Positions 37,201-47,699 are shown, counted from the first letter of the stretch. The stretch is DNA of 64,000 bases from Epinephelus fuscoguttatus (GCF_011397635.1 NC_064767.1:17649037-17713036); one strand, 5' to 3'. Notes: generated from the letters alone by a model not told the origin. Numbers and translations are program-made.

Positions 37201-38781
37201 CTGAAAACTTTTAGCACTTATTTTGTTTCTTTGCTATATTTGAAGAAAATATGTTGCCAGGTAAAATATTGTAGCAACTTTGGACCTTCAAACACAGCGA
37301 GTACCCCTTCCTCACTCTGATGACATGTTAAAGTAGAATAGGATAACTGGTAACGTAAAATGGGACAGTCATGTTTGTTGTTCATGTTTTTAATGGTTTA
37401 ATCAATGTTTCAGTTCACTCATGAATTTCTTAAATCATTAACGTAACCTGTGGCTTTCATTAAAAAAGATCATCCAACTTTTCTGCCATGTTTTCTCTGT
37501 TCTTTTGCTGCCTGTTTCCACGGTGCCATACTGTCTACAACGTGCATTTATAAGAATGATGGCTTATTTTAGACTAGGGATGCATGGTATTGGATTTTTT
37601 GCCAATATCCAACATGCCAATATTATCGATATAACCTAATTTTAGTGATCATCAAGTGTCTTCTGTGGCGGAATTAACATCATGTTATGCATGCCCACCA
37701 GCAGATGGAGACATGACATAAAATCCTTGTTAAGGGATGTAATATTCATTCGTTGTGCTGGACGGATTACATACTGTATCTCATCTGGCCTGGGAACGCC
37801 TTGGGGTCCCCCAGGAGGAGCTGGAAAGCATTAGTGGGGAGAGGGACATCTGGGGTGCTTTGCTTGGCCTGCTGCCCCTGTGACCCAGCCCCGGATAAGG
37901 GGAAAAAATGGATGGATGTGTGTGCAAAATAAGATTAAAAAAATCATGTTGGCTGACTCTGATAGTTCATTTTAAAGCCAATATCAGCTGATGCAAGCTG
38001 ATATTATTGTTCATCCCTTCTCTGGACTGTTGTGGCTGACATGGACTCATCTTTGATATTTTCTAACTAACAAAAATACTAGACATGTCTGTAATATGAC
38101 AGGGTGGCACACTATAGCAAAACCCATGATTTTATGGCACCTGGGAGCCTAAACCATGCTGGTTTCACTTCAGAAAATGTCCCATTTTCACTTAATTTTT
38201 TGTCCCATTTTACTTGACTGCATTAAGCACTCACTCAAAACCCTATCTCCTGAAAAGTAAAGTGTATTGTAAAAATATTTGGATTGTAAGTCAAACAGTT
38301 AATAAAATGCAACATCCTGCAACCATTTTGTTGTTGTACCCTTACTGTTTTAGCTGCAGGACTCATTACTAAAATGAGAAAGTCAGCCACAAAAAAAGCC
38401 ACATGGCTAACTTGGCAAGTTCTGAGAGTTAATATTTGTTTTATATCTTTGGTGTGGCCATACTGGTTATCTCAGACCAATAAAAATGACTGTTTCATGT
38501 AAAGGACATTTGTAATGATGTGACAATAACATGTTTGGTGACTGGGTGCTAATATTTAAAGAGCCTAAGATGTAAAACCTTATGTGTCCCATTTTACCTG
38601 ACTTCACCCCATGCTAACAAATGAGCATCTTAATATTAGCTAGCTTAACTGCTATAACGTACACAACTGGTATAAAGCGGTACATTAACGGTGTGCGTTA
38701 ATTGTAGTTAAGTAAAAAAATATATATGTGTGTATTTGTAGCGGAGACATACCTGACTTCTAGACTTCCAAAGTCATCCAT
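16298..38781 (-). CDS. cfap43: CFAP43 (WDR96), cilia- and flagella-associated protein 43
   Basis: Thirty-eight coding exons on the minus strand join with consistent phase to 1660 residues, against 1665 in human. The start MDDFGSLEV is at 38781; the stop is at 16298-16300. CFAP43 sits with CFAP44 in the axonemal tether/tether-head complex that anchors inner-arm dynein f/I1; loss causes short, abnormal sperm flagella and ciliary defects. Residues 1-705 form WD-repeat beta-propellers and residues ~795-1660 are mostly charged coiled coil. All introns are GT-AG except intron 11, best read as GC-AG. Introns contain fold-back, hAT, SINE and LINE insertions. It runs tail to tail with SFR1 and head to head with GSTO1, as in other vertebrates. 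Exon lists are given in the two sub-features. Confidence 0.97.
18863..19650. mobile_element. Long fold-back DNA element, copy 1 (CFAP43 intron 32)
   Basis: Left arm (from TTTAAAGGGGAACTTCTGTA, then CCTATTTTCCCATGTTTTTT) is the complement of the right arm (AAAAACATGAGGAAATAGG). Second paired segments are TTTAAATAAACAGTAAT near 19155 and ATTACTGTTTATTTAAAT near 19312. The arms pair over some 350 bp each, enclosing only a short middle. There is no coding sequence. Related to the copy at 27622-28330 and the fragment at 25630-25800. Confidence 0.75.
20890..21525 (+). mobile_element. LINE-like 3' end fragment (CFAP43 intron 28)
   Basis: Starts with CACACCATCGAACAAAGGCTC, readable as TIEQRLKTWFL, and passes into a T-rich tail that ends in CCTTATAAATAAAATACATT. 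This layout (end of an ORF, then a 3' untranslated tail with TTGCCAAAGGACTGCATG and a short A-rich end) is typical of old fish LINE copies. The family is uncertain. It is antisense to CFAP43. Confidence 0.45.
24871..25070 (+). mobile_element. tRNA-derived SINE (CFAP43 intron 20)
   Basis: Head GGGGCAGCAGTGGCTTAGTC has a tRNA-like A box, and GGGCAGTTCATGTCC has the B-box position. The body (ACTGGTAGCTGGAGAGGTGC, then CAGTTCACCTCCTGGGCACTGC) matches a widespread spiny-rayed-fish SINE. The 3' part is diverged. It lies 70 bp upstream of the acceptor of CFAP43 exon 21, antisense to the gene. Confidence 0.8.
25630..25800. mobile_element. Fragment of the same fold-back element family
   Basis: GAATTAAGGGTTATTGCGAC ... 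AACCAGAGTTAGTGA ... TTTATTTTGTTTCAACA matches the middle of the copy at 27622-28330 (GTATTAAGGGTTTATTTCAG ... AACCAGAGTTAGTGA). Only one arm region is retained. It follows another repeat-like stretch starting GGGCAGTATTGCAGTATT at about 25336. Confidence 0.5.
27622..28330. mobile_element. Long fold-back DNA element, copy 2 (CFAP43 intron 17)
   Basis: The left end TTAAAGAGTGAGTTCAGTAG and the right end (complement TTAAAGGGCAAGTTCAGTAT) are near-identical inverted repeats, followed on each side by CCNATTTTCCCATGTTTTGT. TTAA sits at both edges and may be the target duplication. Internal arms pair as in copy 1 (ATTTAAATAAACAGTCAT against the TTTATTCAAATGGAGTC side). No coding capacity. Confidence 0.75.
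30512..30543. repeat. (ATA)n microsatellite
   Basis: A run of ATA/TAA triplets between CFAP43 exons 14 and 15. Confidence 0.8.
32738..33989. mobile_element. 1.25-kb non-autonomous hAT element (CFAP43 intron 11)
   Basis: Perfect 14-bp terminal inverted repeats CAGTGGTCGAATTG / CAATTCGACCACTG. Flanking octamers CAGATAAC (32730-32737) and CAGATAAT (33990-33997) match at 7 of 8 positions, an unusually clean hAT target duplication, so the insertion is fairly young. Sub-terminal motif AACAAGGGGGATG recurs near both ends. The interior holds a ~230-bp direct duplication (units near 32970 and 33200, each with CCTTANCTGTGA-like TCACCTGTGAG). The 122-residue frame at 33544-33912 has no transposase motif. 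Confidence 0.85.
34100..34450 (+). mobile_element. LINE 3' end (L2/Rex-like), CFAP43 intron 11
   Basis: A stretch readable as FDHCNA... and LQLVQKA matches the conserved FDYCNAL...LQLVQNAAAR block near the end of fish LINE reverse-transcriptase ORFs, with frame breaks. It is followed by a classic tail: TTGTACAGCACTTTTGTCA, AAATGTGCTTTATAAATAAA and TTTGGATTTTGG. The tail ends about 35 bp from the exon 11 splice donor of CFAP43, which runs on the other strand. Confidence 0.7.
37570..38025. mobile_element. DNA element with a nested LINE tail (CFAP43 intron 1)
   Basis: Left end AGGGATGCATGGTATTGG and right end ATTGTTCATCCCT are short inverted repeats; both sides carry GCCAATATC-type motifs. This matches a common teleost DNA repeat. 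Nested within, at about 37745-37925, is a LINE 3' tail (CATCTGGCCTGGGAACGCC, CCCAGGAGGAGCTGGA, CCCGGATAAGG, ATGGATGGATG). No coding sequence remains. Confidence 0.6.
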
Positions 38782-39092
38782 TTTAAGACAGGAATAAAAA
38801 TACACACAGTAAAGTTAAACTTTTTCACCGACACAACACACTAACGGCAAGAAGAGTCGTTGTGTAACCCTGGCAACCACAAAACTCCTAGGAAACCACC
38901 CTCTCCTGCTATTGGTTGATATTTTATTCGTCACTCCCATACCGGAAGTATGGTACATATTAAATAATTCAGCCACACACCACTGCCGTGTACTGTTTGT
39001 TTTGTTCTCTTCTCGGTCACTCACAGATTTGAGTCCCAGTTCGCACCAAAGTCGCTTTCACACTGATTTCATTCACCACCTGAAGTGTCAAC
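38782..39092. promoter_or_regulatory. CFAP43/GSTO1 bidirectional promoter with RFX X-box
   Basis: Only 311 bp separate the two divergent start codons. GTAACCCTGGCAAC at 38864-38877 is a full X-box (GTNRCC-N2-RGYAAC), the RFX2/RFX3 site of ciliary genes, 83-96 bp upstream of the CFAP43 ATG. An inverted CCAAT box (ATTGG, 38911-38915) and an ETS/GABPA-type CCGGAAGT (38942-38949) lie in the middle and could serve both genes. No TATA box is evident. Confidence 0.75.
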
Positions 39093-42035
39093 ATGTCTAC
39101 AGAGAAGTGTTTCGCCAAAGGTAAGTGGCACAGCGGTTACTCGGCTCACTGAAAAAGCATCTTGCAGGTCATTTTTTTGCTAGCAAGCTAAAGTACGATT
39201 AGCATGGCTGTTACTCTTAATTCACTTCCTAAAATCTGTCACGTGCAGTTCAGTGTATATGCGCTCACTTTCATGTCCACTGAATGCAATGCTTTTTTAA
39301 AACCTGAAACTGAACTTTACATGCTGTCCGTGTTCGCCTTCCCATTGAGTTCCTCCATTGTGACATGCTGTCACATGCCTGAAGCAGTGAGGAATGCAAT
39401 GTTTCTGCACGGTCATGATGACTAGGCATTATATAATCTGCTCAACTCACTACGTATGTCTTACAGTCATAGATAAGATGTCTTGCAAAGAGTCCATAAC
39501 CAACCCCTTTTTACCTCGAGTATTAATTATACCTGTATTACCTGTACAGGGAGCATACTGCCACCCCCTGTGGATACCCTCATGGCATGCAGTTGTGAAA
39601 ATTATATGTATCTGAGTACTTCAGGCTATTTTACTGATATTATAAGTAACTAATTTGTTTCAGTGCACATGAGAAAGCCTAAAATAGGTCAAACAAATAA
39701 ATAAAATAGTCAATGAAATAAAAATCAAGAGGATGTCTTTGTTTATAAATAGGTTTTAAGGAAGTGATTTACAGACCAAAGTTCAGGCCATAAATGCTGT
39801 GAAAGCACATTTATAAAAATGTGTTTTTAAGTTAGATAAGGAACTCTCTGAAGTCTGATCTCATCAGGGAGGTTGTTGGTTTTCAGCCTAGATTGTGGAA
39901 TGGCCAGCAAAGTCTAAACAGAGGACCTCGGGTTACAGAGGTGAGATGTACTTAGGTGCTAGTCCAGAGTGGGCCTTAAGGATCATCAATAATATCTCAA
40001 AATGAATTCTAAAATTTACTGGAAGCCAATGAAGAGAAGCTCAAATAGGAGTTACATGCTCGCTTTTTTGGTTTTGGTCTTAAAATAAATAAAATCATGG
40101 ATGACAATCTCTAGATTTCTACGGGATAGAATTTAACTAATCTTGGAGAGTCTCCTTAGCTGCAGAGAACATGGTGTGACTTTAAGGATGAAGTTCAAAC
40201 ATACAGCTTTATACTTGTGAAAGAAGCAAATTAATAAACTGAGATTATTTACTCCAGTTAGAGTAGTAGTACTACAATGTAAGGATACTCCCCTACTTTG
40301 TAACAATCCATCATATGTTATAAAAAGATCATACATTTGGTATGTAAAACATTAATTCATAAAGAGACTAGTAACTGTTGCTGACGGATACATTTTTATT
40401 TAGTACATTTTTTTCCATTTGAGATTGAAGTAGGAAGTATGAAATGAAAACACTAAATCTTAAAAATGTATTCAGGTTCCAGTAAGAGTTTCTCTTATAA
40501 ACTTGACTAGATTTGTAGTTTGTGACAGCTGTGATTTTCAGATGTGAAGGACAATGCTATGGTGCAAAAAAGGACAGTAACAGAAGTAAATATAAATAAT
40601 TGTTTACATTCAGGCAACAAAGCAACGTGCTCTCCTCGTAGCACTTTGTCATGTATGGAAATTGCTTTTTTTTTTTTCTTTCAGGAAGTGCTGCACCTGG
40701 TCCAGTGCCCAGCGACCACATCAGACTTTACAGCATGAGATTCTGCCCCTTCGCCCACCGGACCAGATTAGTGCTGAGTGCCAAAGGGATCAAGTAAAGA
40801 CACATTTCATTATATTTTATTTCAAACTACAGCATTACTAATACAGTAACATGAAATTCCTGTAATCTCTACTTCTGATTAAAGAACCTGTCTTGCTTTC
40901 CAGGCATGACACCATCAACATTAATCTGAAAAACAAACCTGAATGGTTCCTTGAGAAGAATCCTCTTGGCCTTGTCCCAACACTGGAGACTACCGCTGGC
41001 GAGGTGATATACGAGTCCCCCATCACCTGTGACTACCTGGATGAAGTTTACCCTGAGAAGAAGCTGCTTCCCTCCTCTCCTTTTGGTAAAGCTCAGCAGA
41101 GGATGATGCTGGAGCATTTTTCCAAGGTATCTTATACATGAAGACTCTAAATCTAGGGGATTTATTTGGTACCCTTGTCTTTCGTTACTATCAAATAATC
41201 CTATGAATGCCACTGTTTGCTTCAGGTAACACCATACTTCTACAAGATCCCAATGGGGAGAAGGAATGGTGACGATGTCTCAGCACTTGAAGCTGAACTT
41301 AAAGAGAAGTTTGCCAAATTAAATGAGGTAGGTTGCAGAGTCACATGCTCTGGTTTCTTCACATATTCACAAAATGTGTTTTGGTAAGACAAAATTGTCC
41401 CAGGAAATTGTCAAAAATAATGAGTAAAGTGTCCGTCTTTTAAAACTGTACCTGGTTAAATTACAGTGTTTTATATAATGCTGATAAATGCAATGTTTAT
41501 TTTTCAGGACCTGGTTAATAAGAAGACCAAGTTCTTTGCTGGTGACTCCATCACAATGATCGACTACATGATGTGGCCGTGGTTCGAGAGGCTGGAGATC
41601 TTTGAACTCAAACAGTGAGTAATAATCTCTCAGGACATTTAAAAATAAATACATTTTATTTATGGAAGCATTACAAAACACTCATGGACACCACAGAGAG
41701 GAGCAAAAGGTACAAATATTAGGTACAGTACAAAAGGAAGACAATGAAGAGCAGGGAATCTCACCTGAACAGAGCATATAAGTATTCTCATGACATCTGA
41801 TAAGTCATATTTCATGAGGATGACTTGTGTTCATGTGCTGTAATTTGGTTCAGGTGACTGATTTGATTCCCGTTGTCTTTTCAGCTGCCTTGACGGCACA
41901 CCTGAGCTGAAGAAGTGGACAGAGCGCATGTTGGAGGACGCAGCTGTCAAAGCCACCATGCACAGTTTGGACACGTACAAGGCCTTCTACAAGACTTTCA
42001 TCGAGGGGAAACCTGACTACGACTATGGCCTGTAG
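39093..42035 (+). CDS. gsto1: GSTO1, omega-class glutathione transferase
   Basis: Six exons, 39093-39120, 40685-40793, 40904-41126, 41226-41327, 41508-41614 and 41885-42035, give 239 residues (human 241). The N-terminal thioredoxin fold carries the omega active-site motif RFCPFAHR (Cys at about residue 32), the cis-proline region GLVPTLE, and [11 protein letters not shown]. The C-terminal helical domain has [20 protein letters not shown]. Omega GSTs use cysteine for glutathione-dependent thiol transfer, dehydroascorbate reduction and methylarsonate reduction in the cytosol. The gene shares a bidirectional promoter with CFAP43. There is a single copy; no GSTO2-like neighbour is seen before ITPRIP, so it may stand for both mammalian paralogues. 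Intron 1 (1.56 kb) carries an old repeat. Confidence 0.96.
39780..40080. repeat. Old interspersed repeat in GSTO1 intron 1
   Basis: Contains CTCATCAGGGAGGTTGTTGG, GATTGTGGAATGGCCAGCA and TTTACTGGAAGCCAATGAAG, hallmarks of a common fish interspersed repeat that reads on the complement like a LINE C-terminal segment. Related to 56190-56500. Confidence 0.45.
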
Positions 42036-42309
42036 AAAAGAAGTGAGCAAAACCCCAAACCTTAAACCGTCCCATATGTTAAATCCTGTCTGTTTTTTTG
42101 TTTATGGTTATTTTGGAGTCATGTCTGTTCTTCTAGATTTGATGTACAAGGAAAACATACCATAGCAATGCCTTAAAATGGGACACAGTAAGAAAGTTTT
42201 TATTTGACATTTTTTTGTTGTTTAAAAAAGATATATGAACCATAATGGGAATGAGGTACAGTGACGTCAGTATGACTCAAGGTGTTTTCAATGATGCGGC
42301 ACTTTTTCT

Positions 42310-42315
42310 AATAAA
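42310..42315 (+). terminator. GSTO1 polyadenylation signal
   Basis: AATAAA, 275 bp after the stop codon. Confidence 0.65.
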
Positions 42316-43970
42316 AATTGTAGAAGTAATGACTCGGGCCTGAATCATGATTTTCTGTTTGTGTCATAATTAACAAAATACTATATTATTCGAACTGGAG
42401 ACAACTGGACAACACAGTAGAAATTATCAGGGAAGAAAATAAGAAAGCAAAACTTTGCTTCAAACCAAGAAATTGGAAGAAAAAAAGAAAACACTGAACA
42501 TTACAAAGTGTGATAGCTGCCATCAGATATGCAACAGTATGAATGAAAATAAACACATTGCTATACTGTTTGGTAAACAGAATGGTGCAGGAATGAGTCA
42601 GAAAGTCCGGAAATGAGTTTGCATTTTTGTACATCTGGTTCACTCATCTCAAAATCGATGATTTTAATCCATTATATTCATGTATGCTAAACAACATATT
42701 AGCCGTTGCATGTGTGTGACAGAGAAAGGGAAGAGAAGGTGGAAGGTGGACTATTGTGGCAACAAATCTTTTTGTAAGTTATAAATAACCTGGAATGCTG
42801 CAGGTCGGGCCACATCACTAGATACAAATCAAGTGCTTAATTGCAGTTGGCGGCTTCAGATAACCATCTGCAATTTGTCTCACTTGTTCCTTTTCCTCAC
42901 TGGGCTGCCAATTTAATGCTCAAAGCAGGGGTTGATAACTGTGCCGAAAATATTGGCCTTATTTCTCTCTAACACTTGCCACCTCCTTTCAATTTGCTCC
43001 ACCATTTTAGTGGTGAAGAAAAACAAATGTAGAAGCACTCAAATATTGATTTGGATGTTGATTACTGGCACGATTGAAGCTTCAAAGCATGCAGGTCAGC
43101 CCTAGTCATTGCCCTGAACACAGCTTTAGAACCTCGTGGTGATGGTGACATTGAGGTACTGCAATCGTGGTTCAGTTCGTTCATAGTCTAACGTTTGCTG
43201 TTCACTTTGGGCAAATGCATTTATGCTTTAAATTAAGAAAAATTGTTGTTCATTAGTGAAGATGATATTGCTGAACCAAAGGTGTAAGCAACTTTTGGTT
43301 GCCATAGAGCTTATTTTCTGCAATAATCCAAAATCCAGTGGTAAAATCGCATTGGCTTTTGGCGAGCAAAACCAGGGCGATGCTAAAAAAGGTCATACCT
43401 GCACCACTCTATTATTTCCTGTTCATACCGGTATAGTATGAGAGGTATTTCTGTTAAAATATTTCCCCAACTGACAAAAGTGCTGTCTTTTTTTCATATA
43501 AATGGTAAATTGCATTTCTAAAATGATCGTCATTCATTTAACTACATGTTGCTGCTTCTTTAAAAGGCAGAGGAATATCTACTGAAAATCTCTCTGCCAG
43601 GTTACATCTATAAAACAAGCAATATGACTTGCAAGCTTCAGAAGGAGTCCTACAGACTGCCTACCTCCTGCATTGGTAAACTATAAACCCATTAAATCTG
43701 GTAGGAAACATTTTGCAACTAGATTTTCCGAACAACAGAGCCCAGTGTTAACATTCTGTTATTCTATTGTTGGAGTCCCTTACACTGAAGAAAGCAGCTG
43801 CAGCATAAACCACTACATGTCAAGATATCAGCCGTAACTAAAATAACTGCACCTTTTCGTTTGAGTACTTGTGTATCTGGTGCAACTATTACTTACACTA
43901 TCTTAGTAACACTGAATGGTACTTTAAGATCTGCTAGTGCTCTAGCCATGATAAGAAACATAGCCAAAGC
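42316..43970. other. GSTO1-ITPRIP intergenic region / ITPRIP 3' UTR
   Basis: 1.65 kb with no coding exon, RNA gene or clear repeat. The right part is presumably the ITPRIP 3' untranslated region. GSTO2, which occupies this place in mammals, is absent. Confidence 0.5.
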
Positions 43971-45605
43971 TCACAAACTGTCGTCGAAGCTGTGGTGTAA
44001 ACCTCCGTTTGATAAGTGAGGTGTGTACTCTTGTATGAGCACAGGTGCATTTCTCAACATCTCGTGAAAATGCCTGACTGTTGCAGCGTGAAGCTCCCTC
44101 TGCAACACCAGAGACCGGAACAGATTGATGGGCTCCGATTTGCGAATGATCTCTGGAACCTGCACGACCTCTGGAACTTTACTGTTCCCAACCAGAACGT
44201 GATGAAGTCTCTTTTCCTGTAGGCTCCTCTGCAAGAAGCTGAGCACATCCCGCAGCCTGTGCTCCATACTCTCGATGCCCCACGCAGAGGGCCTTTTACT
44301 CAGCAACAAGTGCAACAGAGCAGTCTTTAAATGATAATTAGTAAGGGCAGTTTTCCCTGTGAGCCCTGTCTGCTTTCTGTGTAGGAAAGTAACAATCTGA
44401 AGGCAGTGCAAATGACAGGAATTTTGTGGTAGGCGTTTGGCAAAGTGTTTCAGCAAATTCCTCTCGTAGACGGCAAAAGAGAGGGGCCAGTATGGGTCAG
44501 GGGAGCTGTCACAGTCTGATGGGAAGTGTGAGACAAAATAAGCATCTGTATCCTCCAGCTGAACCACAGGTACGATGTTCATTACAATGACTTTCCCTGA
44601 ACGGAATCGGATCTTCAAAGCACCGGCTGCATCAAGATTGCGAAAAGTGACCTCAAAGTCGTATTTGTGAGAGATGCGTCCCCACGCTTTGGTTACAGAG
44701 ATCTGAAACCACTTCATGACTTGATCTTTGGCTAAGAAACGTGTGTTCCTGGAGCACAGCAGTTCATCAGGACTGAGGTCCACTTTGGGGGTGTCATCCC
44801 TGCTATGCAACAGACACAGCATGTCCTCTCCCAGGTTAGCGGACCCACAAAGACAGCCCTCCTCGTTCTCCCCAAACCTGGTCACCTTTATCTTGCCGCA
44901 GCCCTGCATGTCTGGAGGAATGTCACTGGAGGGGCTGCACCACAGGTGGAACTGGAAGGAGTACGGATCTGGAGGCGAGAAAGGCACCATAAGGTCGCAT
45001 GTCAGTGGCTTGCACACCTTCCAGGATTCAAACATGCTTCCAATCCCGACAAAATCCCCGACTTCCATGTCTGCCTCTCTGTCACATACGCTCCGGAGCG
45101 ACTCCAGCAAGTCATCTGCAAAACCCTCGACAAACTCCCTCACCCTCCAGTTTTCATGGGCTGAAGTGTAGGTGCATTTGTCACAGAAGTTGCTCAGGAC
45201 ATGCTTATCCAGCACCATCGTCCTGGGGGTGACGGATCCGCTCTCTGAAAACACGTCTTCATCCTCAACTGGCCGGATTTCTGCATCAGAAGGATCCACC
45301 CTGTATATCTCGATAGTGAAGAATATGATGAAAGACAAAGTGCTCCAAAAGTACCAACTGTAACCGTCCTCCGAGCTGATTTCTTCCTGCTTCGTGTCCA
45401 GCTGCGCGAGCTCTTTCTCCAGCTGTGCGAGCTCTTTCTCCAGCCTGGCCTGCTCCAATTCCAGCCTCTCCTCGTGCTCCCGCATGCGAGCCATCAGCAC
45501 CTCATCCTGCTCCGGGATTGTGGTGTTCTCTTGGGGAAAGAGCAGCGGGTGGTTTAATATGGCAGCGGCCACCACCATACACACTCGTGCAATGGCACCC
45601 TGCAT
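43971..45605 (-). CDS. itprip: ITPRIP (DANGER), IP3-receptor-interacting protein
   Basis: A single uninterrupted coding exon of 544 residues (human 547). Residues 1-24 are hydrophobic and signal-like. Residues ~38-75 form an acidic coiled coil that includes an exact seven-residue duplication, EKELAQL twice. Residues ~83-101 (YSWYFWSTLSFIIFFTIEIY) form a membrane segment. The remainder is the Mab-21-like nucleotidyltransferase-fold domain of the family, with GSMFESWKVCKPLTCDLMVP and the C-terminal helical part (TNYHLKTALLHLLL). ITPRIP binds IP3 receptors and dampens IP3-driven Ca2+ release. The 5' leader is spliced: an acceptor TTTGTTTCAG at 45673 places leader bases 45606-45672 next to the ATG. 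Position beside GSTO1 matches other vertebrates. Confidence 0.96.
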   Translation of the reverse strand: MQGAIARVCMVVAAAILNHPLLFPQENTTIPEQDEVLMARMREHEERLELEQARLEKELAQLEKELAQLDTKQEEISSEDGYSWYFWSTLSFIIFFTIEIYRVDPSDAEIRPVEDEDVFSESGSVTPRTMVLDKHVLSNFCDKCTYTSAHENWRVREFVEGFADDLLESLRSVCDREADMEVGDFVGIGSMFESWKVCKPLTCDLMVPFSPPDPYSFQFHLWCSPSSDIPPDMQGCGKIKVTRFGENEEGCLCGSANLGEDMLCLLHSRDDTPKVDLSPDELLCSRNTRFLAKDQVMKWFQISVTKAWGRISHKYDFEVTFRNLDAAGALKIRFRSGKVIVMNIVPVVQLEDTDAYFVSHFPSDCDSSPDPYWPLSFAVYERNLLKHFAKRLPQNSCHLHCLQIVTFLHRKQTGLTGKTALTNYHLKTALLHLLLSKRPSAWGIESMEHRLRDVLSFLQRSLQEKRLHHVLVGNSKVPEVVQVPEIIRKSEPINLFRSLVLQRELHAATVRHFHEMLRNAPVLIQEYTPHLSNGGLHHSFDDSL

Positions 45606-45672
45606 CTTCAGCTTGTTTCTAACATGTACATTTAAGCTCCTCGCAGACGCCTGGGCAGCTGCAGCTCAGATC
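45606..45672 (-). other. itprip: ITPRIP leader, second exon (non-coding part)
   Basis: Between acceptor TTTGTTTCAG and the ATG at 45605. It contains a short upstream ORF, ATG TAC ATG TTA GAA ACA followed by AGC TGA, ending just before the true start. Confidence 0.7.
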
Positions 45673-46639
45673 CTGAAACAAAAACAGAAATAGTGGTTTT
45701 ATTTAGAAGCCAAGTGGATTTAATGTATATAAATGTATGAAAATCATGGTATGTATAAAAAAATCCAGTTATTTCTGTAAAGCACTCCACCCTCAAGGAA
45801 AGCACAGATTGTTCCTCTAAATATAGAGTCAGTGGGCTGAGTGACGCACTCGCCCAGTATCAGACTGTGCAACATGATGGGAGGAAGGAAGATTGGGCCC
45901 TTTGGGTGCCCTCCTCTGATAACCCTATTGAGTTACCAACATTGTGCCTGTTAGCATTTTGTCTAAAATAAAACGAATAACTGGAAAGTGTCCAAGTAAA
46001 GTGTCAAAGAGAAACAATGTGGAAAAAAACTGTCATTGACGTTATTATCATCCTTCCCGGACATCATCAGTTAACCAACAAGTAATGCAATATACTGTAC
46101 ATAAGAGGAAATTACATAAGTGTCTTGCTCCTGCTCCAAGCTTTTAGTACAATTTAAAGAGACAGCCACACACTGCTCTGCTGAGAATCGACTGAATGAC
46201 TTATTAATCTTTAAAATAAAAGCATAAAATGTGCGACTTCCTGTGGCAAATGAGTGCAACAAGAAACGGGAAGTGCTCGTACATCATGATCTCAGTATCA
46301 GATCATGAGCTTTTGAGCTGTTCTCTGTCAGACCTGAGCTTTAAAATGTCAGCAGTAATGGCGGGGCAGTAATGGCAGACTATGCGAGGCCACAGAGCCA
46401 GGGAAACTTCCCATGACTTACTCACTGGGATGTTTTCCAACACTTACATGGCTCAGTCCATCCAAACAAACATCAGCCCAGACAGAGAGAGGCCTGCTCT
46501 GTAGCTCATTAAAAATCAGAGATCAGCTATTGTTACAGAACATGGAGTCAGCATAAACAAAGGCTGGATCCTTACTCACTCACTCCTCCTCAGTGCTGAA
46601 ACCACTACATATAAACGCTCTGGTAGAAGTAAAACTCTT

Positions 46640-46985
46640 TAAGAAGTCAGCAAAATGTTGATATTATTAGATTATTATTATGTATTCAATGCTTCATATT
46701 TTATCATTTTGGTATGAAACATCTTAATCTGTAAAGCAACTACCTACTACAGCTGTCAAATAAAAGAAGAGGAGTTAAAAGTGCAATAATTTTCCTCTTA
46801 AAATAAATATATGGGAATAAAGAGTACAGAATTTTAGTAGCATTAAATGGACGTACTCAAGTAAAGCCAGTGGTGTGCAGTAACTATATATATGTCAATT
46901 TATTAAGTACAGTTATGAGGTATCTGTACTTAATTTAAGTAGCCAAGTTATATACTTCTACTCAACAATATTTTAGTGCCAGAGC
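46640..46985. mobile_element. hAT-end fragment in ITPRIP intron 1
   Basis: CAGTGGTGTGCAGTAACTAT at 46869 followed by TTAAGTACAGTTATGAGG and TATACTTCTACTCAACAATA is a common teleost hAT end (CAGTGGTGTAGTAAC...AAGTA...ACTTCTACTC). The left part (GTAGCATTAAATGG, ACTCAAGTAAAG) belongs to an opposing copy. Same broad family as the units near SFR1. Confidence 0.55.
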
Positions 46986-47664
46986 CCAGAGCTTTACATC
47001 TGTCCCACAGACGATAGGCTTACACACTTATAAACAGCGTCAAGAAGACGATCAGCTCTGCACTCAGAATTTCAGGTAAATAGGCTGTACGATGCTTGTT
47101 AAGGTTGCTGAACAACTTCAGACTACAACCTGCCGCCCTCTCCTGAATGCTGGCGCAAAAAGGGCACAAGACCACCCAGTGGGAGAACCTCATGTTTTCC
47201 AGGCGGTTAAAGATGCAGCATGTGTACGGCCCCAAATCAATACATAAGTCAGTATGTTCAAAGTTTTCTGTGGAGCCATCTGAGGAACAACAAAGTTCTC
47301 CTCACAAATTCAAGGTAACACGGCAGCATGACTTACTAATTAACACAAAGTGATTTTGTGGAAGAAGTATTCCTTTAATGGTATAGTTACTTTGCAGATT
47401 CAGATAATGAATACAAAATATAATCAACTAATAAACTCTGCGTTATTTACTACTAATAAACTACCCAGCAGCGTTTAATTCAGTTCAATTTAATTATATG
47501 TATAAAGCCTAATATCACAAATCACAAGCCTGTAATAGAGTTGATGTGTGATGATTAGAGGAGAAATGGCAGAGCATAAAGGTCCAGGTGGGAAAAAAAA
47601 CAACAAACAAAACAACAACTCAATCATTTAGGATTTTGCTAAAAGAAGGAAATCACCTGCTGTT

Positions 47665-47668
<4 letters not shown>

Positions 47669-47697
<29 letters not shown>
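47669..47697. repeat. (TA)n microsatellite
   Basis: About 14 TA dinucleotides. Confidence 0.95.

Positions 47698-47699
<2 letters not shown>

Larger units (their letters stand above)
30086..38781 (-). other. cfap43: CFAP43 exons 1-16: WD-repeat propeller half
   Basis: Exons, in order: 38753-38781, 36805-37058, 36538-36634, 36261-36428, 36021-36171, 35692-35836, 35488-35570, 35177-35308, 34942-35058, 34766-34843, 34487-34635, 32492-32595, 32135-32284, 30614-30774, 30297-30461, 30086-30216. Diagnostic peptides are TVPYFGPEMPPSAISGLRGD (exon 5), SPTAICW-like LTPTAICWTATSELYVGC (exon 6), SFQSLTLNKNGLIAVGK (exon 7) and ELQCHSWHLGGVRSVSFSAD (exon 16, a typical WD strand). Exon 11 ends at a GC donor (GCAAGT): the GT donors nearby break the frame into exon 12, whereas the GC donor gives VDHLVFDQEGHYLFT. 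Confidence 0.92.

Noticed and set aside
44728-45171. 147-codon and overlapping antisense frames in ITPRIP
   Set aside because: Shadows of the 544-residue ITPRIP frame.
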